Shown: positions 1-9,873, numbered from the stretch's first letter. The stretch: 64,000 bases of DNA from Streptomyces sp. F001 (GCF_004187715.1 NZ_QZWF01000001.1:1488001-1552000), one strand, 5' to 3'. Numbers and translations are program-made. The notes: a model not told the origin generated them from the sequence alone.

Positions 1-2071
1 CGGCCGCTATGGCCGTCTCGTCGGTGGCGCCGAGGACGGCGAGGCGGGCGAGGACGCGCCAGCGCAGCTCGGGGTCGAGTTCCGGTCCACCGGGGACGGT
101 GCCGTCGGCGAGCCAGGCGGCGATGGTGTCGGGCTGGGCGGCGACGTCGATGAAGTGGCGTACGGCGAGCAGGCGCAGGCCGGGGTTGTCGCCGTCCTCC
201 GTGCGGCGCAGCAGGTCGCGGCAGAGGGAGGAGATGGTGGTCAGGGCGGCGGGGCGGTCCTCGGGGGCGAGGTAGCGGTCGGTGATCTGGGTGGCGGCGA
301 AGCCGAGGACGCCTTGGACGAGGGCGAGGTCGGTCTCGCGCGGGAGGTGGGCGCGGGCGGTGTCCAGGTAGGTGGTGGGCGGGAGTTCGCCGTCGCGGAC
401 GGCGTCCCTGAGGGCGTTCCACACCACCGCGCGGGTGAGGGGTTCGGGCAGGCCGGACAGTCCGTCACGCACGGCCCGGAAGGACTCCGGGTCGAAGCGG
501 ACCTTCGCGTAGGTGAGGTCGCTGTCGTTGAGCAGCAGCAGCGCGGGGCGCTTGCCGATGGGCCGGCCGTCGGTCTGCGGGATGTCGAGGTCGAGGCGTT
601 CGCGCAGGGTGAGGCGGCCTTCGTCGGTGAGGTCGGGGTCGTAGAGGCCGACAGCGATGCGGTGCGGGCGGCTGCCGGTGCGTTCGACGGTGAGGGTGTA
701 GGTGCCGTTGTCGCCGGTGACGCGTGGGGTGAGGGTGTCGACGCCGGTGGTGCGCAGCCAGGCGTCGGCCCAGGCGTGGACGTCGCGTTCGGTGGCGGCG
801 GCGAGGGAGTCGATGAAGTCGGCGAGGGTGGCGTTGCCGAACCGGTGCCGGGTGAAGTGGGTGTTGATGCCGGCGAGGAAGTCCTTCTCGCCGAGCCAGG
901 CCACCAACTGGCGTAGCGCGGAGGCGCCCTTGGCGTAGGAGATGCCGTCGAAGTTCAAGAGGGCGGAGGCGGTGTCGTTGACGGCTTCGGGGGCGACGGG
1001 GTGGGTGGAGGGGCGCTGGTCGGCGTCGTAGCCCCAGCCCTTGCGGACGACGCCGAAGTCGGTCCAGGTGTCGGTGAAGCGGGTGGCTTCGGTGAGGGTC
1101 TGGTAGCCCATGTACTCGGCGAAGGACTCGTTGAGCCAGATGTCGTCCCACCACTTGAGGGTGACGAGGTCGCCGAACCACATGTGGGCCATCTCGTGGG
1201 CGATGACCATGGCGCGGGTCTGCCGCTCGGTGTCGGTGACGGCGGAGCGGTAGACGAACTCGTCGCGGAAGGTGACCAGTCCGGGGTTCTCCATGGCGCC
1301 GGCGTTGAACTCGGGGACGAACGCCTGGTCGTAGGAGTCGAAGGGGTACGGTTCCTCGAACTTCTCGTGGTAGCGGTCGTAGCACGCGCGCGTGACGTCG
1401 AGGATTTCGTCGGCGTCGGCGTCCAGGTAGGGCGCGAGGGAGCGGCGGCAGTGGATGCCGAAGGGCAGGCCGCGGTGTTCGGTGCGCACGGAGTGCCAGG
1501 GGCCGGCGGCGACGGCGACGAGGTAGGTGGAGATCAGCGGGGTGGGCGCGGCCTTCCATACGCCGTCGGTGTGTTCGGTGATGCCGTTGGCGAGGACGGT
1601 CCAGCCGTCGGGTGCCTTCACCGACAGTTCGAAGACGGCCTTGAGGTCGGGCTGGTCGAAGGCGGCGAAGACCCGCTGGACGTCGTCCATGAACAGCTGG
1701 GTGTAGACGTAGGTCTCGCCGTCGGTGGGGTCGGTGAAGCGGTGCATGCCCTCGCCGGTGTGCGAGTAGCGCATGGCGGCGTCGACGCGCAGTTCGTGGT
1801 CGCCGGGGGTGAGGTTCTTCAGGGGCAGGCGGTTCTCGTCCAGGTTTTCCGGGTCGAGGGGCTGTCCGTCGAGGGTGACCGAGCGCAGCTCGGCGGGCCT
1901 GAGCTCGACGAAGGTGTCCGTGACGTCCTGGTCCGCGCGGACGGTGAACCTGATCACGGTACGGGAGTCGAAGGTCTCGTCCCCAGTGGTCAGATCGAGG
2001 TCGATCGTGTAGTGGCGGACGTCGAGGAGCTGGGCACGGGTCTGCGCTTCGTCGCGCGTGAGTACGGACAT
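1..2071 (-). CDS. pepN: Aminopeptidase N (M1 zinc metallopeptidase), 3' end outside window
   Basis: Cytosolic aminopeptidase that removes N-terminal residues from peptides. The window holds the first 690 codons of an uninterrupted frame that runs off the left edge, so the C-terminal domain is missing. The M1 exopeptidase motif GAMEN is at residues 258-262. The zinc site HEMAH is at 292-296, with the third ligand Glu in NESFAEYMG at about 315. I chose the ATG at 2071 (MSVLTRDEAQ) because the N-terminus then looks like other actinobacterial PepN proteins; a second in-frame ATG at 2080 adds three residues. Neither start has a strong ribosome binding site. The identity is secure from the motifs and overall sequence. 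Confidence 0.95.
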   Translation of the reverse strand, partial: MSVLTRDEAQTRAQLLDVRHYTIDLDLTTGDETFDSRTVIRFTVRADQDVTDTFVELRPAELRSVTLDGQPLDPENLDENRLPLKNLTPGDHELRVDAAMRYSHTGEGMHRFTDPTDGETYVYTQLFMDDVQRVFAAFDQPDLKAVFELSVKAPDGWTVLANGITEHTDGVWKAAPTPLISTYLVAVAAGPWHSVRTEHRGLPFGIHCRRSLAPYLDADADEILDVTRACYDRYHEKFEEPYPFDSYDQAFVPEFNAGAMENPGLVTFRDEFVYRSAVTDTERQTRAMVIAHEMAHMWFGDLVTLKWWDDIWLNESFAEYMGYQTLTEATRFTDTWTDFGVVRKGWGYDADQRPSTHPVAPEAVNDTASALLNFDGISYAKGASALRQLVAWLGEKDFLAGINTHFTRHRFGNATLADFIDSLAAATERDVHAWADAWLRTTGVDTLTPRVTGDNGTYTLTVERTGSRPHRIAVGLYDPDLTDEGRLTLRERLDLDIPQTDGRPIGKRPALLLLNDSDLTYAKVRFDPESFRAVRDGLSGLPEPLTRAVVWNALRDAVRDGELPPTTYLDTARAHLPRETDLALVQGVLGFAATQITDRYLAPEDRPAALTTISSLCRDLLRRTEDGDNPGLRLLAVRHFIDVAAQPDTIAAWLADGTVPGGPELDPELRWRVLARLAVLGATDETAIAA

Positions 2072-2288
2072 GGAGGACATGCTGCCTGATGGCACTGACA
2101 GGGGGACAGGGGCGGAGGGGTATACGGGCCTGCGTGGGGTCCCGCGCCGGTGGCGCAGGCCGGCCGGTGGCCTGGACGACCGGACCGCGCCCGGGCCACT
2201 GACGGGGAGTGCTCGTCGGCTGACGAGGAGTGCACGGCGCGCGATGCCCGCGTGGGTCCCTGGCCGTCCTGGGTGAGGTCGGCCGGGG

Positions 2289-2639
2289 TCAGTCGGGCGG
2301 GGACGCGGTGGCGTTCTCGGTGTCCTCGGCGATTCTCTCGTGGTGCCGGATGACCTCGGCGATGATGAAGTTGAGGAATTTCTCAGCAAAACCCGGGTCC
2401 AGCTTGGCGCTCTCCGCGAGGGCGCGCAGCCGGGCGATCTGCCGTCCCTCGCGGTCCGGGTCGGCGGGCGGCAGCCGGTGTACGGCCTTGAGGTGTCCGA
2501 CCTGCTGGGTGCACTTGAAGCGCTCGGCGAGCATGTGGACGACGGCCGCGTCGATGTTGTCGATGCTGTCGCGCAGCCGGGCGAGCTCCTCGCGGACGGC
2601 CGGATCGACGTCACCGGTGGTGGTGTTGCTGGTGGTCAT
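2289..2639 (-). CDS. Chorismate mutase, AroQ class
   Basis: Small (116 aa) all-helical chorismate mutase domain that converts chorismate to prephenate on the way to phenylalanine and tyrosine. The family pattern is visible: an N-terminal helix with the LRDSIDNIDAAVVHMLAERF type sequence, a Lys/Arg-rich middle (VGHLKAVHRLPPADPDREGRQIARL), and a C-terminal helix ending IIAEVIRHHERI. No regulatory or prephenate dehydratase domain is fused, so this is a monofunctional enzyme. The ATG at 2639 follows GGGAG at good spacing. It shares orientation with pepN downstream (about 200 bp gap) but probably not a transcript. Confidence 0.9.
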   Translation of the reverse strand: MTTSNTTTGDVDPAVREELARLRDSIDNIDAAVVHMLAERFKCTQQVGHLKAVHRLPPADPDREGRQIARLRALAESAKLDPGFAEKFLNFIIAEVIRHHERIAEDTENATASPPD

Positions 2640-2773
2640 GGGCTCCCACCCTACGGGGCGGCGTCGCGAGCCGCGCCGATCACGTTGGGGAAGGCCATGT
2701 CCTCATGCCCGCCGGGCACGCCCGGCACGCGTTCCGTCTCACGGAAGCCGAGCCGAGGGGGAAGTCGGTTTTC

Positions 2774-2808
2774 CGGCGGAGCCGCACCCAGGGCGGGCGG
2801 CTCCGCCG
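2774..2808. terminator. Stem-loop terminator after the trypsin gene
   Basis: A perfect 12-bp inverted repeat (2774-2785 pairs with 2797-2808, CGGCGGAGCCGC arm) with an 11-base loop. It lies 15 bp beyond the stop codon of the trypsin gene and is followed by no other gene for over 100 bp. It is a likely factor-independent-type Streptomyces terminator without a strong T run. Confidence 0.7.
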
Positions 2809-2822
2809 TACGGTGGCTCGTC

Positions 2823-3725
<903 letters not shown>

Positions 3726-3781
3726 TCAGCTCTCACCCCCGTAGAGTGGAATCGGGTTCAAGGCGTCTTGGGGGTACGGGC

Positions 3782-4678
3782 GTGGCGAACGACGGACCGG
3801 TCGAGCACGGCTACCCACACCTTCAGACGGTGCGGGCCGCCATCACCGCGCTGTACAGGCGGCTGTCGTACGACACCGTCCAGACGTTCGCGACCAGCGT
3901 GGCCCCGGCCGACGTGGCCTTCTGCGACACCGACGACCTGTATCTGGGCGCCCAGCGGGTGGCCCGCGAGCTGGTGCGGCACTACCGGCTGCCGGACGCC
4001 CGCCTGATCGTCAGCTTCCGGGAGATGCAGCACGCGGCGAACGTCGAACTCGCCGCGGGCCCCGAGTACTTCGTGGAGTTGAACGACCGCTTCCGCACCC
4101 ACCGCCGGGACATCGGCGCGGCGCTGGCGCACGAGGTGATGCATGTGTATCTGCACCGCCTGGGCCTGTCCTTCGACGGCACGCGGGACAACGAGATCCT
4201 CACGGACACGGCGACGACGTATCTGGGCGCCGGCTGGCTGCTGCTGGACGCGTACCGGGAGGACTCGGCGTCCAGTCAGAAGCTCGGCTATCTGACCCCG
4301 GAGGAGTTCGGGTACGTCCTCGCCAAACGCGCCATGGTGTTCGGGGAGGATCCGTCGACGTGGTTCACCAGCCCACAGGCGTACACGGCGTTCGTGGAGG
4401 GCAGGTCCCTGGCCCGCCGGGACGAGCAGCAGCCTCCGCTCACGGCGGCGGGCTGGGCGGGCCGCCGGCGCTACGCCCGCGACCGGCGGCACGCCCAGGA
4501 CCGGCACGCCCTGGTCGCGGCGCCGGGCGCGCCGTACGCCTTCACGCCGGACGCGCGCGGGCCGCTGCGGGTGTCGTTTCCCTGCCCGACGTGTCACCAG
4601 CGGATCCGGGTGCCGGTGCGGGGGCGTGTGCGGGCGCGCTGTGCGCTGTGCAGGACTGTGCTGGAGTGCGATACGTAG
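3782..4678 (+). CDS. Uncharacterised HExxH protein with C-terminal zinc ribbon
   Basis: A 298-aa protein of unknown function. It carries HEVMH at residues 117-121 inside a helix, with Glu138 in DNEILTD at a distance (16 residues between) that suits a third zinc ligand, so a metallopeptidase fold is plausible. The C-terminus has two CxxC pairs (268/271 and 287/290) spaced like a zinc ribbon. There is no signal peptide or membrane segment, so it should be cytosolic. I chose GTG 3782, preceded by a G-rich stretch; an in-frame GTG at 3746 lies in TAGAGT, which looks more like a -10 box. It converges on the SDR gene downstream. The protease function is inference from the motif alone. Confidence 0.8.
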   Translation: MANDGPVEHGYPHLQTVRAAITALYRRLSYDTVQTFATSVAPADVAFCDTDDLYLGAQRVARELVRHYRLPDARLIVSFREMQHAANVELAAGPEYFVELNDRFRTHRRDIGAALAHEVMHVYLHRLGLSFDGTRDNEILTDTATTYLGAGWLLLDAYREDSASSQKLGYLTPEEFGYVLAKRAMVFGEDPSTWFTSPQAYTAFVEGRSLARRDEQQPPLTAAGWAGRRRYARDRRHAQDRHALVAAPGAPYAFTPDARGPLRVSFPCPTCHQRIRVPVRGRVRARCALCRTVLECDT

Positions 4679-4780
4679 GTGTGGCGGTGGTCGGATGTTG
4701 GTGCCGAGGTCAGTCCACTTGGCTCCCGTACACCGCCCCCGGAGCCTCCGCGGCGTCCAGCAGCCCGCGTACCGCCCCAT

Positions 4781-5620
4781 CTACTTCGGCCACGTCCCAC
4801 CGCGCCCCTTGTCGGTCTCGGCCCGCCGCCACCCCTCCATCACGGCGATCCGGCCCCCTTCCGCCTCGAAGATCCGCCCGGTGATCCCCGCGCTCGCGGC
4901 CGAGCCGAGCCAGACGACGAGCGGGGAGACGTTCTCCGGGGCCATGGCGTCGAATCCGCTGTCCGGCGCCGCCATGGCCGCCGCGAAGGTGCGGTCCGTC
5001 ATCCGTGTGCGCGCTGCCGGGGCAATCGCGTTGACCTGTACGCCGTACCGCCCGAGCTCTGCCGCCGCGACCAGGGTCAGCCCGACGATCCCGGCCTTCG
5101 CGGCGCTGTAGTTTCCCTGTCCGACAGAGCCCAACAGACCTGCTCCGCTGCTGGTGTTGACGATCCGGGCCGCCGGTGTGCGGCCGGCCTTGGCCTCGGC
5201 CCGCCAGTGCGCTGCGGCATGTTTCAGCGGCAGGAAGTGGCCCTTGAGGTGGACGCGTACGACGGCGTCCCAGTCGTCCTCCCCGAGGTTGACCAGCATC
5301 CGGTCGCGCAGGAAGCCGGCGTTGTTGACGAGCGTGTCGAGCCGGCCGTACGTCCCCAGCGCGAGCTGGATCAGGGATGCCGCGCCGTCGGTCGTGGCGA
5401 CGTCCCCGCCGTGCGCGACCGCTTCACCACCGCGTGCCCGGATCTCCGCGACCACCCGTGCGGCCGGACTGTCGGCTGCGGGTGCCCCGTCCAGCCCGAC
5501 CCCGAGGTCGTTGACGACGACGCGTGCGCCCTCGGCGGCGAAAGCGAGCGCGTGGGCCCTGCCGAGCCCTCGCCCGGCCCCGGTGACGACGACGACCCGC
5601 CCGTCGCAGATTCGGCTCAT
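4781..5620 (-). CDS. SDR oxidoreductase of the HIP cluster, 3' end probably frameshifted
   Basis: Short-chain dehydrogenase resembling mycobacterial Rv3548c of the KstR2 regulon. It has the nucleotide-binding TGAGRGLG motif, NNAG, and the active-site Ser plus YxxxK (GNYSAAKAG). The start ATG 5620 has AAGGAGG directly upstream. As read, the frame ends DKGRGGTWPK at 4781 (279 aa). Adding one G to the run at 4805-4808 would continue the frame as DKGARWDVAEVDGAVRGLL and on to a stop at 4710, which matches the usual C-terminus of this family and brings the stop close to the convergent neighbour. The short end is therefore likely a one-base loss or sequencing error. It is cotranscribed with the next SDR (1-bp gap). 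Confidence 0.88.
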   Translation of the reverse strand: MSRICDGRVVVVTGAGRGLGRAHALAFAAEGARVVVNDLGVGLDGAPAADSPAARVVAEIRARGGEAVAHGGDVATTDGAASLIQLALGTYGRLDTLVNNAGFLRDRMLVNLGEDDWDAVVRVHLKGHFLPLKHAAAHWRAEAKAGRTPAARIVNTSSGAGLLGSVGQGNYSAAKAGIVGLTLVAAAELGRYGVQVNAIAPAARTRMTDRTFAAAMAAPDSGFDAMAPENVSPLVVWLGSAASAGITGRIFEAEGGRIAVMEGWRRAETDKGRGGTWPK

Positions 5621-5621
5621 C

Positions 5622-6398
5622 TCACCCCTCCTTGTGGGCGGTCGCGGCATCCAGGAACGCGGGCCGCTCCCCGCCCCCGTGCACGAGCAGGCTCGCCCCG
5701 CTGATGTACGAGGCGGCGTCGGAGGCGAGGAACACGGCGGCCGCACCGACGTCGGAGGGTTCCGCGAGCCGTCCGAGCGGAACCGTGCGCGACACCGCCG
5801 CGATCCCGTCCTTGCCCCCGTAGTGCAGGTGGGACAGCTCCGTTCGCACCATCCCGGCCACCAGCGTGTTGACCCGCACATCCGGCGCCCACTCGACGGC
5901 CATGGAGCGGGCGAGGCTCTCCAGTCCCGCCTTGGCGGCGCCGTATGCGGCCGAGCCGGGGGACGGGCGGCTGCCGCTGACGCTGCCGATCATCACCACA
6001 CACCCCTTGGCCCGTGCGAGGTGCTCGTACGCGGCGAGCGAGGCGGTCAGCGGGGCGACGAGGTTCAGTTCGACGACGCGGGCATGCCGCTCGGCGTCGA
6101 CGTCGGTCAGCAGCCGGTACGGAGTGCCGCCCGCGTTGTTGACGAGGACGTCGAGCCGGGGCAGCGCGGCGAAGAAGTCCCGTACGGCCCTCTGGTCGCG
6201 CAGGTCGACGGACACGAACCGGCAGCCCTCGAGCGGAGTGCCGGCCGGTCTGCGCGCACAGGTGACGACGTCGGCGCCCGCGTCGACGAAGGCCCGCGCG
6301 ATCCCGGCGCCGACTCCTCGGGTGCCACCGGTGACGACGACGGTCCGGCCGGCCAGGCTCCGGCGCCGTGAGTTTTCCACAAGGGGTGCTTTGTCCAC
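5622..6398 (-). CDS. SDR oxidoreductase of the HIP cluster (Rv3549c-like)
   Basis: NAD(P)-dependent short-chain dehydrogenase, about 258 aa, with TGGTRGVG cofactor motif, NNAGG, catalytic Ser in IGSVSG and YGAAK. It is most like the Rv3549c-type SDR found beside echA20 in mycobacterial cholesterol clusters. Several GTG starts are possible; GTG 6398 follows GGGAG with a 5-base spacer, while GTG 6410 has no good site. It is the first gene of a two-gene leftward operon and shares a divergent promoter region, with a KstR2-type operator, with echA20. Its exact substrate is not known to me. Confidence 0.88.
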   Translation of the reverse strand: MDKAPLVENSRRRSLAGRTVVVTGGTRGVGAGIARAFVDAGADVVTCARRPAGTPLEGCRFVSVDLRDQRAVRDFFAALPRLDVLVNNAGGTPYRLLTDVDAERHARVVELNLVAPLTASLAAYEHLARAKGCVVMIGSVSGSRPSPGSAAYGAAKAGLESLARSMAVEWAPDVRVNTLVAGMVRTELSHLHYGGKDGIAAVSRTVPLGRLAEPSDVGAAAVFLASDAASYISGASLLVHGGGERPAFLDAATAHKEG

Positions 6399-6445
6399 AG
6401 GGGCTCCCACTGCCGAACGGCGGCTGCTAGCTTCAAAGCCTCACA

Positions 6446-6464
6446 CCTAACAAATGTTTGGTGG
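6446..6464. promoter_or_regulatory. KstR2-type operator 1
   Basis: Imperfect palindrome CCTAACAAATGTTTGGTGG in the divergent promoter between the SDR operon and echA20. Its 14-base core (6449-6462; ACCAAACATTTGTT on the minus strand) fits the KstR2 consensus AnCAAGnnCTTGnT at all but two fixed positions. It is nearly identical to the site at 12480-12499. KstR2 is encoded at 11039-11662. Binding is inferred. Confidence 0.75.
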
Positions 6465-6477
6465 AAAGGTAGCTGAT

Positions 6478-7230
6478 GTGCTCATGGGTGTCTCCACCTC
6501 GTCCCCGGGAAAGGGGATTTCCGTCGTCACGGTCGACCATCCGCCAGTGAACGCCCTGCCGGTGGCCGGCTGGTACGCCCTCGCGGACGCGGTGCGCGCG
6601 GCCGGCCGGGACACCGAGGTCCGCTGTGTCGTCCTGGCCGCCGAGGGGCGGGGCTTCAACGCGGGTGTGGACATCAAGGAGATACAGGCGCGGGGCGACA
6701 GCGCCCTGCTCGGCGCCAACTCCGGCTGCGCCGAGGCGTTCGCGGCGGTGTACGAGTGCGAGGTTCCCGTCGTGGCGGCGGTGCAGGGCTTCTGCCTGGG
6801 CGGCGGCGTCGGCCTGGTGGGGAACGCGGACGCGATCGTGGCGAGCGAGGACGCCGTCTTCGGCCTGCCCGAGCTGGACCGGGGCGCCCTCGGCGCGGCC
6901 ACGCACCTGGCCCGCCTGGTCCCCCAGCACCTCATGCGCACGCTGTACTACACCTCGCGCACGGTGAGCGCGGCCGAGCTGCAGGCGCACGGCTCGGTGT
7001 GGCGGGTGGTGCGACGCGGGGAACTGCGGGCGGCGGCCCTGGAGTTGGCCCGCGAGATCGCTGCCAAGGACGGTCGGCTGCTGCGCCTGGCCAAGGCCGC
7101 CATCAACGGTATCGACCCGGTCGACGTGCGCCGCAGCTACCGCTTCGAGCAGGGCTTCACCTTCGAGGCGGGCCTGAGCGGGGTGGCCGACCGCGTCCGC
7201 AGCGGCTTCGGAAAGGACGTGCCCGAGTGA
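6478..7230 (+). CDS. echA20: EchA20-like enoyl-CoA hydratase family, ring-D hydrolase
   Basis: Crotonase-fold protein of 250 aa. In mycobacteria EchA20 opens the last intact D-ring intermediate (HIEC-CoA) of HIP catabolism. The oxyanion-hole signatures GFNAGVDIKE and GFCLGGGVGL are present and the whole length aligns in my reading with mycobacterial EchA20. The upstream ATG at 6454 lies inside the operator, so it is unlikely to be used; GTG 6478 has GGAAAGG eight bases upstream, and ATG 6484 is the alternative. It begins the rightward operon echA20-ipdA-ipdB-ipdC and overlaps ipdA by GTGA. Confidence 0.9.
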   Translation: MLMGVSTSSPGKGISVVTVDHPPVNALPVAGWYALADAVRAAGRDTEVRCVVLAAEGRGFNAGVDIKEIQARGDSALLGANSGCAEAFAAVYECEVPVVAAVQGFCLGGGVGLVGNADAIVASEDAVFGLPELDRGALGAATHLARLVPQHLMRTLYYTSRTVSAAELQAHGSVWRVVRRGELRAAALELAREIAAKDGRLLRLAKAAINGIDPVDVRRSYRFEQGFTFEAGLSGVADRVRSGFGKDVPE

Positions 7231-8075
7231 CCGACAAGACGATGACCGCCGACGAGGCCGTCTCCCGGCTTCGGAGCGGTATGACCCTCGGCATCGGCGG
7301 CTGGGGCTCGCGCCGCAAGCCGATGACCCTGGTGAGAGCACTGCTCCGTACCGAGATCACCGATCTCACCGTCGTCTCGTACGGCGGTCCGGACGTCGGC
7401 ATGCTGGCTGCCGCCGGCCGGATCCGGAAGCTGGTCGCCGCCTTCGCCACCCTCGACTCGATCCCGCTCGAACCGCACTACCGGGCGGCGCGCGAACGCG
7501 GGGCGTTCGAGCTGTTGGAGATCGACGAGGCGATGTTCCTGTGGGGGCTGCAGGCCGCCGCGAACAGACTGCCGTTTCTCCCGGTCCGGGCCGGCCTCGG
7601 TTCGGACGTGATGCGGGTGAGCCCCGCGCTGCGCACGGTGACGTCCCCCTACGAGGACGGCGAGACGTTGGTGGCCATGCCGGCCCTGCGCCTGGACGCG
7701 GCGCTGGTCCATGTGAACCGCGCGGACCGGCGGGGCAACGGGCAGTATCTGGGTCCCGACCCGTACTTCGACGACCTGTTCTGCGCGGCGGCCGAGCAGG
7801 CGTACGTCTCCTGCGAGCGGATCGTGGACACGGCCGAGCTGACGAAGGAGGCCGCACCGCAGACACTCCTCGTCCAGCGGCACACAGTGGCCGGCGTCGT
7901 CGAGGCCCCGAACGGCGCCCACTTCACCTCCTGTGCACCCGACTACGCCCGGGACGAGGCCTTCCAGAAGCACTACGCCGGCACGCCCTGGCCACAGTTC
8001 GCCGAGCGGTTCCTCGGCGGCGACGAGCCCGCCTACCGGTCCGCCGTCCAGGCCTGGCACAAGGAGCGGCCATGA
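7227..8075 (+). CDS. ipdA: IpdA, alpha subunit of the ring-C-opening CoA hydrolase
   Basis: Class I CoA-transferase fold protein (282 aa). In mycobacteria and rhodococci IpdAB is not a transferase but hydrolyses the ring-C intermediate COCHEA-CoA. The N-terminal GMTLGIGGWGSRRKPM, the LPFLPVRAGLGSDV segment and the YFDDLFCAAAE segment are all typical of IpdA. The GTG start overlaps the echA20 stop (GTGA) and the ipdB ATG overlaps its stop (ATGA), so the two subunits should be made in equal amounts. Confidence 0.93.
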   Translation: MTDKTMTADEAVSRLRSGMTLGIGGWGSRRKPMTLVRALLRTEITDLTVVSYGGPDVGMLAAAGRIRKLVAAFATLDSIPLEPHYRAARERGAFELLEIDEAMFLWGLQAAANRLPFLPVRAGLGSDVMRVSPALRTVTSPYEDGETLVAMPALRLDAALVHVNRADRRGNGQYLGPDPYFDDLFCAAAEQAYVSCERIVDTAELTKEAAPQTLLVQRHTVAGVVEAPNGAHFTSCAPDYARDEAFQKHYAGTPWPQFAERFLGGDEPAYRSAVQAWHKERP

Positions 8076-8815
8076 GCGCAGAAGCGTCCGCACCCACCCG
8101 TGCCGAGTACTGCGTGATCGGCTGCGCCGAGGCCTGGCGCGGGGCCGGCGAGATCCTGGCGAGCCCCATGGGCCTGATCCCCTCCATCGGCGCCCGGCTC
8201 GCCCGCCGCACCTTCGCCCCCGACCTGCTGCTGACCGACGGCGAGGCGACGCTGGTGGACGTCGACGGCACACCTGAGGGCTGGCTGCCGTACCGCCGGC
8301 ACCTCACCCTGGTCACCGGTGGCCGACGGCACGTGATGATGGGCGCGAGCCAGATCGACCGCTACGGCAACCAGAACATCTCCTGCATCGGCGACTGGAC
8401 GAAACCCGCCCGGCAACTGCTCGGCGTACGCGGAGCGCCGGTCAACACGCTGAACAATCCGACGAGTTACTGGATCCCCCGTCATTCCCGGCGGGTGTTC
8501 GTCGAACGCGTCGACATGGTGTGCGGGGTCGGGTACGACCGCGCCGCCGCGCACCCGGAGACGGCACGCTTCCACCATCTGGCCCGGGTCGTCTCCGACC
8601 TCGGCGTCTTCGACTTCGCCACGCCGGACCACACGATGCGGGTGGCGTCACTGCACCCGGGGGTGAGCGTCGAGGAGGTGCGGGAAGCGACGGGCTTCGC
8701 GCTGACGGTCCCGCCCGAGGTGCCGCCGACCCGCGCGCCCACGACCGAGGAACTGCGCCTGATCCGTGAGGTGATCGACCCGGCGAACACCCGGGACCGG
8801 GAGGTGCGGACCTGA
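8072..8815 (+). CDS. ipdB: IpdB, beta subunit of the ring-C-opening CoA hydrolase
   Basis: Partner of IpdA (247 aa) with the same CoA-transferase fold. Visible family features are the GEILASPMGLIPSIGARLA start region, the MGASQIDRYGNQNIS segment and VERVDMVCGVG. It is translationally coupled to ipdA by ATGA and to ipdC by TGATG. Together with ipdA it is the best diagnostic for a HIP (steroid C/D-ring) pathway in this window. Confidence 0.93.
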   Translation: MSAEASAPTRAEYCVIGCAEAWRGAGEILASPMGLIPSIGARLARRTFAPDLLLTDGEATLVDVDGTPEGWLPYRRHLTLVTGGRRHVMMGASQIDRYGNQNISCIGDWTKPARQLLGVRGAPVNTLNNPTSYWIPRHSRRVFVERVDMVCGVGYDRAAAHPETARFHHLARVVSDLGVFDFATPDHTMRVASLHPGVSVEEVREATGFALTVPPEVPPTRAPTTEELRLIREVIDPANTRDREVRT

Positions 8816-9873
8816 TGGAGACGGCGCTCACCAGACTGGTCGGCGTACGGCACCCCGTCGTGCAGACCGCGATGGGCTGGGTGGCGGGCCCCCGCCTGGT
8901 CTCGGCGACGGCGAACGCGGGGGCGCTCGGCATCCTGGCATCGGCGACGATGACGCTCGACCAGCTGCGCGAGGCGATACGCGAGGTCGCATCGCGGACG
9001 ACCGCACCCTTCGGCGTCAATCTGCGGGCCGACGCGGGCGACGCGGCCGACCGGATCCAGATCATGATCGACGAGGGTGTCCGGGTCGCCTCGTTCGCCC
9101 TCGCCCCCACCCCCGAACTGATCGGTGCCCTCAAGGAGTCGGGCACGGTGGTCATCCCGTCCGTCGGGGCGCGGCGCCATGCCGAGAAGGTCGCGGGGTG
9201 GGGCGCGGACGCGGTGATCGTGCAGGGCGGCGAGGGCGGCGGCCACACCGGCGAGGTGGCGACGACGGTGCTGCTGCCCCAGGTCGTGGACGCCGTGGAC
9301 ATCCCGGTCGTGGCGGCGGGCGGCTTCTTCGACGGGCGGGGCCTGGTCGCGGCGCTGGCGTACGGGGCGGCGGCCGTGGCCATGGGCACGCGGTTCCTGC
9401 TGACGTCGGACTCTGCGGTGCCGGACGCGGTGAAGGCGAGGTATCTGGCGGCGACGGTCAGGGACGTCACGGTCACGACGGCGATCGACGGCCTGCCGCA
9501 CCGCATGCTGCGCACGGAACTGGTCGACGCGCTGGAGAGATCCGGCCGTACGACGACCCTGCTGCGGGCCATACGCAGGGCGGCCGGGTTCCGGAAGCTG
9601 TCCGGCCGCACCTGGCGCGGCATGATCCAGGACGGCCTCGCGATGAAGCACGGCAAGGACCTGACCTTCAGCCAGGTCCTGCTGGCCGCCAACACGCCGA
9701 TGCTGCTGAAGGCGTCGATGGTGGACGGTCGTACGGACGTCGGGGTGATGGCGTCCGGGCAGGTCGCCGGGGTCATCGAGGACCTGCCGTCGTGCGCGGA
9801 GCTGGTGGAGCGGGTGATGGCGCAGGCCGAGGAGACGCTGAAGTCCTTGGAGCTGCTCAGATCCTCTCGATGA
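8815..9873 (+). CDS. ipdC: IpdC, flavin-dependent HIP-CoA pathway reductase
   Basis: Nitronate monooxygenase-like FMN barrel (352 aa). IpdC acts with IpdF on hydroxylated HIP-CoA before ring opening. FMN-binding features are GGEGGGHTG and the VVAAGGFFDGRGL / YGAAAVAMGTRFL segments. The start ATG overlaps the ipdB stop. The gene ends 17 bp inside the 3' end of the convergent fadA6, which fits one compact transferred or inherited cluster. Confidence 0.9.
   Translation: METALTRLVGVRHPVVQTAMGWVAGPRLVSATANAGALGILASATMTLDQLREAIREVASRTTAPFGVNLRADAGDAADRIQIMIDEGVRVASFALAPTPELIGALKESGTVVIPSVGARRHAEKVAGWGADAVIVQGGEGGGHTGEVATTVLLPQVVDAVDIPVVAAGGFFDGRGLVAALAYGAAAVAMGTRFLLTSDSAVPDAVKARYLAATVRDVTVTTAIDGLPHRMLRTELVDALERSGRTTTLLRAIRRAAGFRKLSGRTWRGMIQDGLAMKHGKDLTFSQVLLAANTPMLLKASMVDGRTDVGVMASGQVAGVIEDLPSCAELVERVMAQAEETLKSLELLRSSR

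Noticed and set aside
465..1559. 364-residue minus-strand open frame within pepN
   Set aside because: Arg/Pro-rich shadow in another frame of the aminopeptidase, which carries clear GAMEN and HEMAH motifs.
6454..6477. ATG 6454 as the start of echA20
   Set aside because: It lies inside the KstR2-type operator and has no ribosome binding site; GTG 6478 has GGAAAGG at proper distance.
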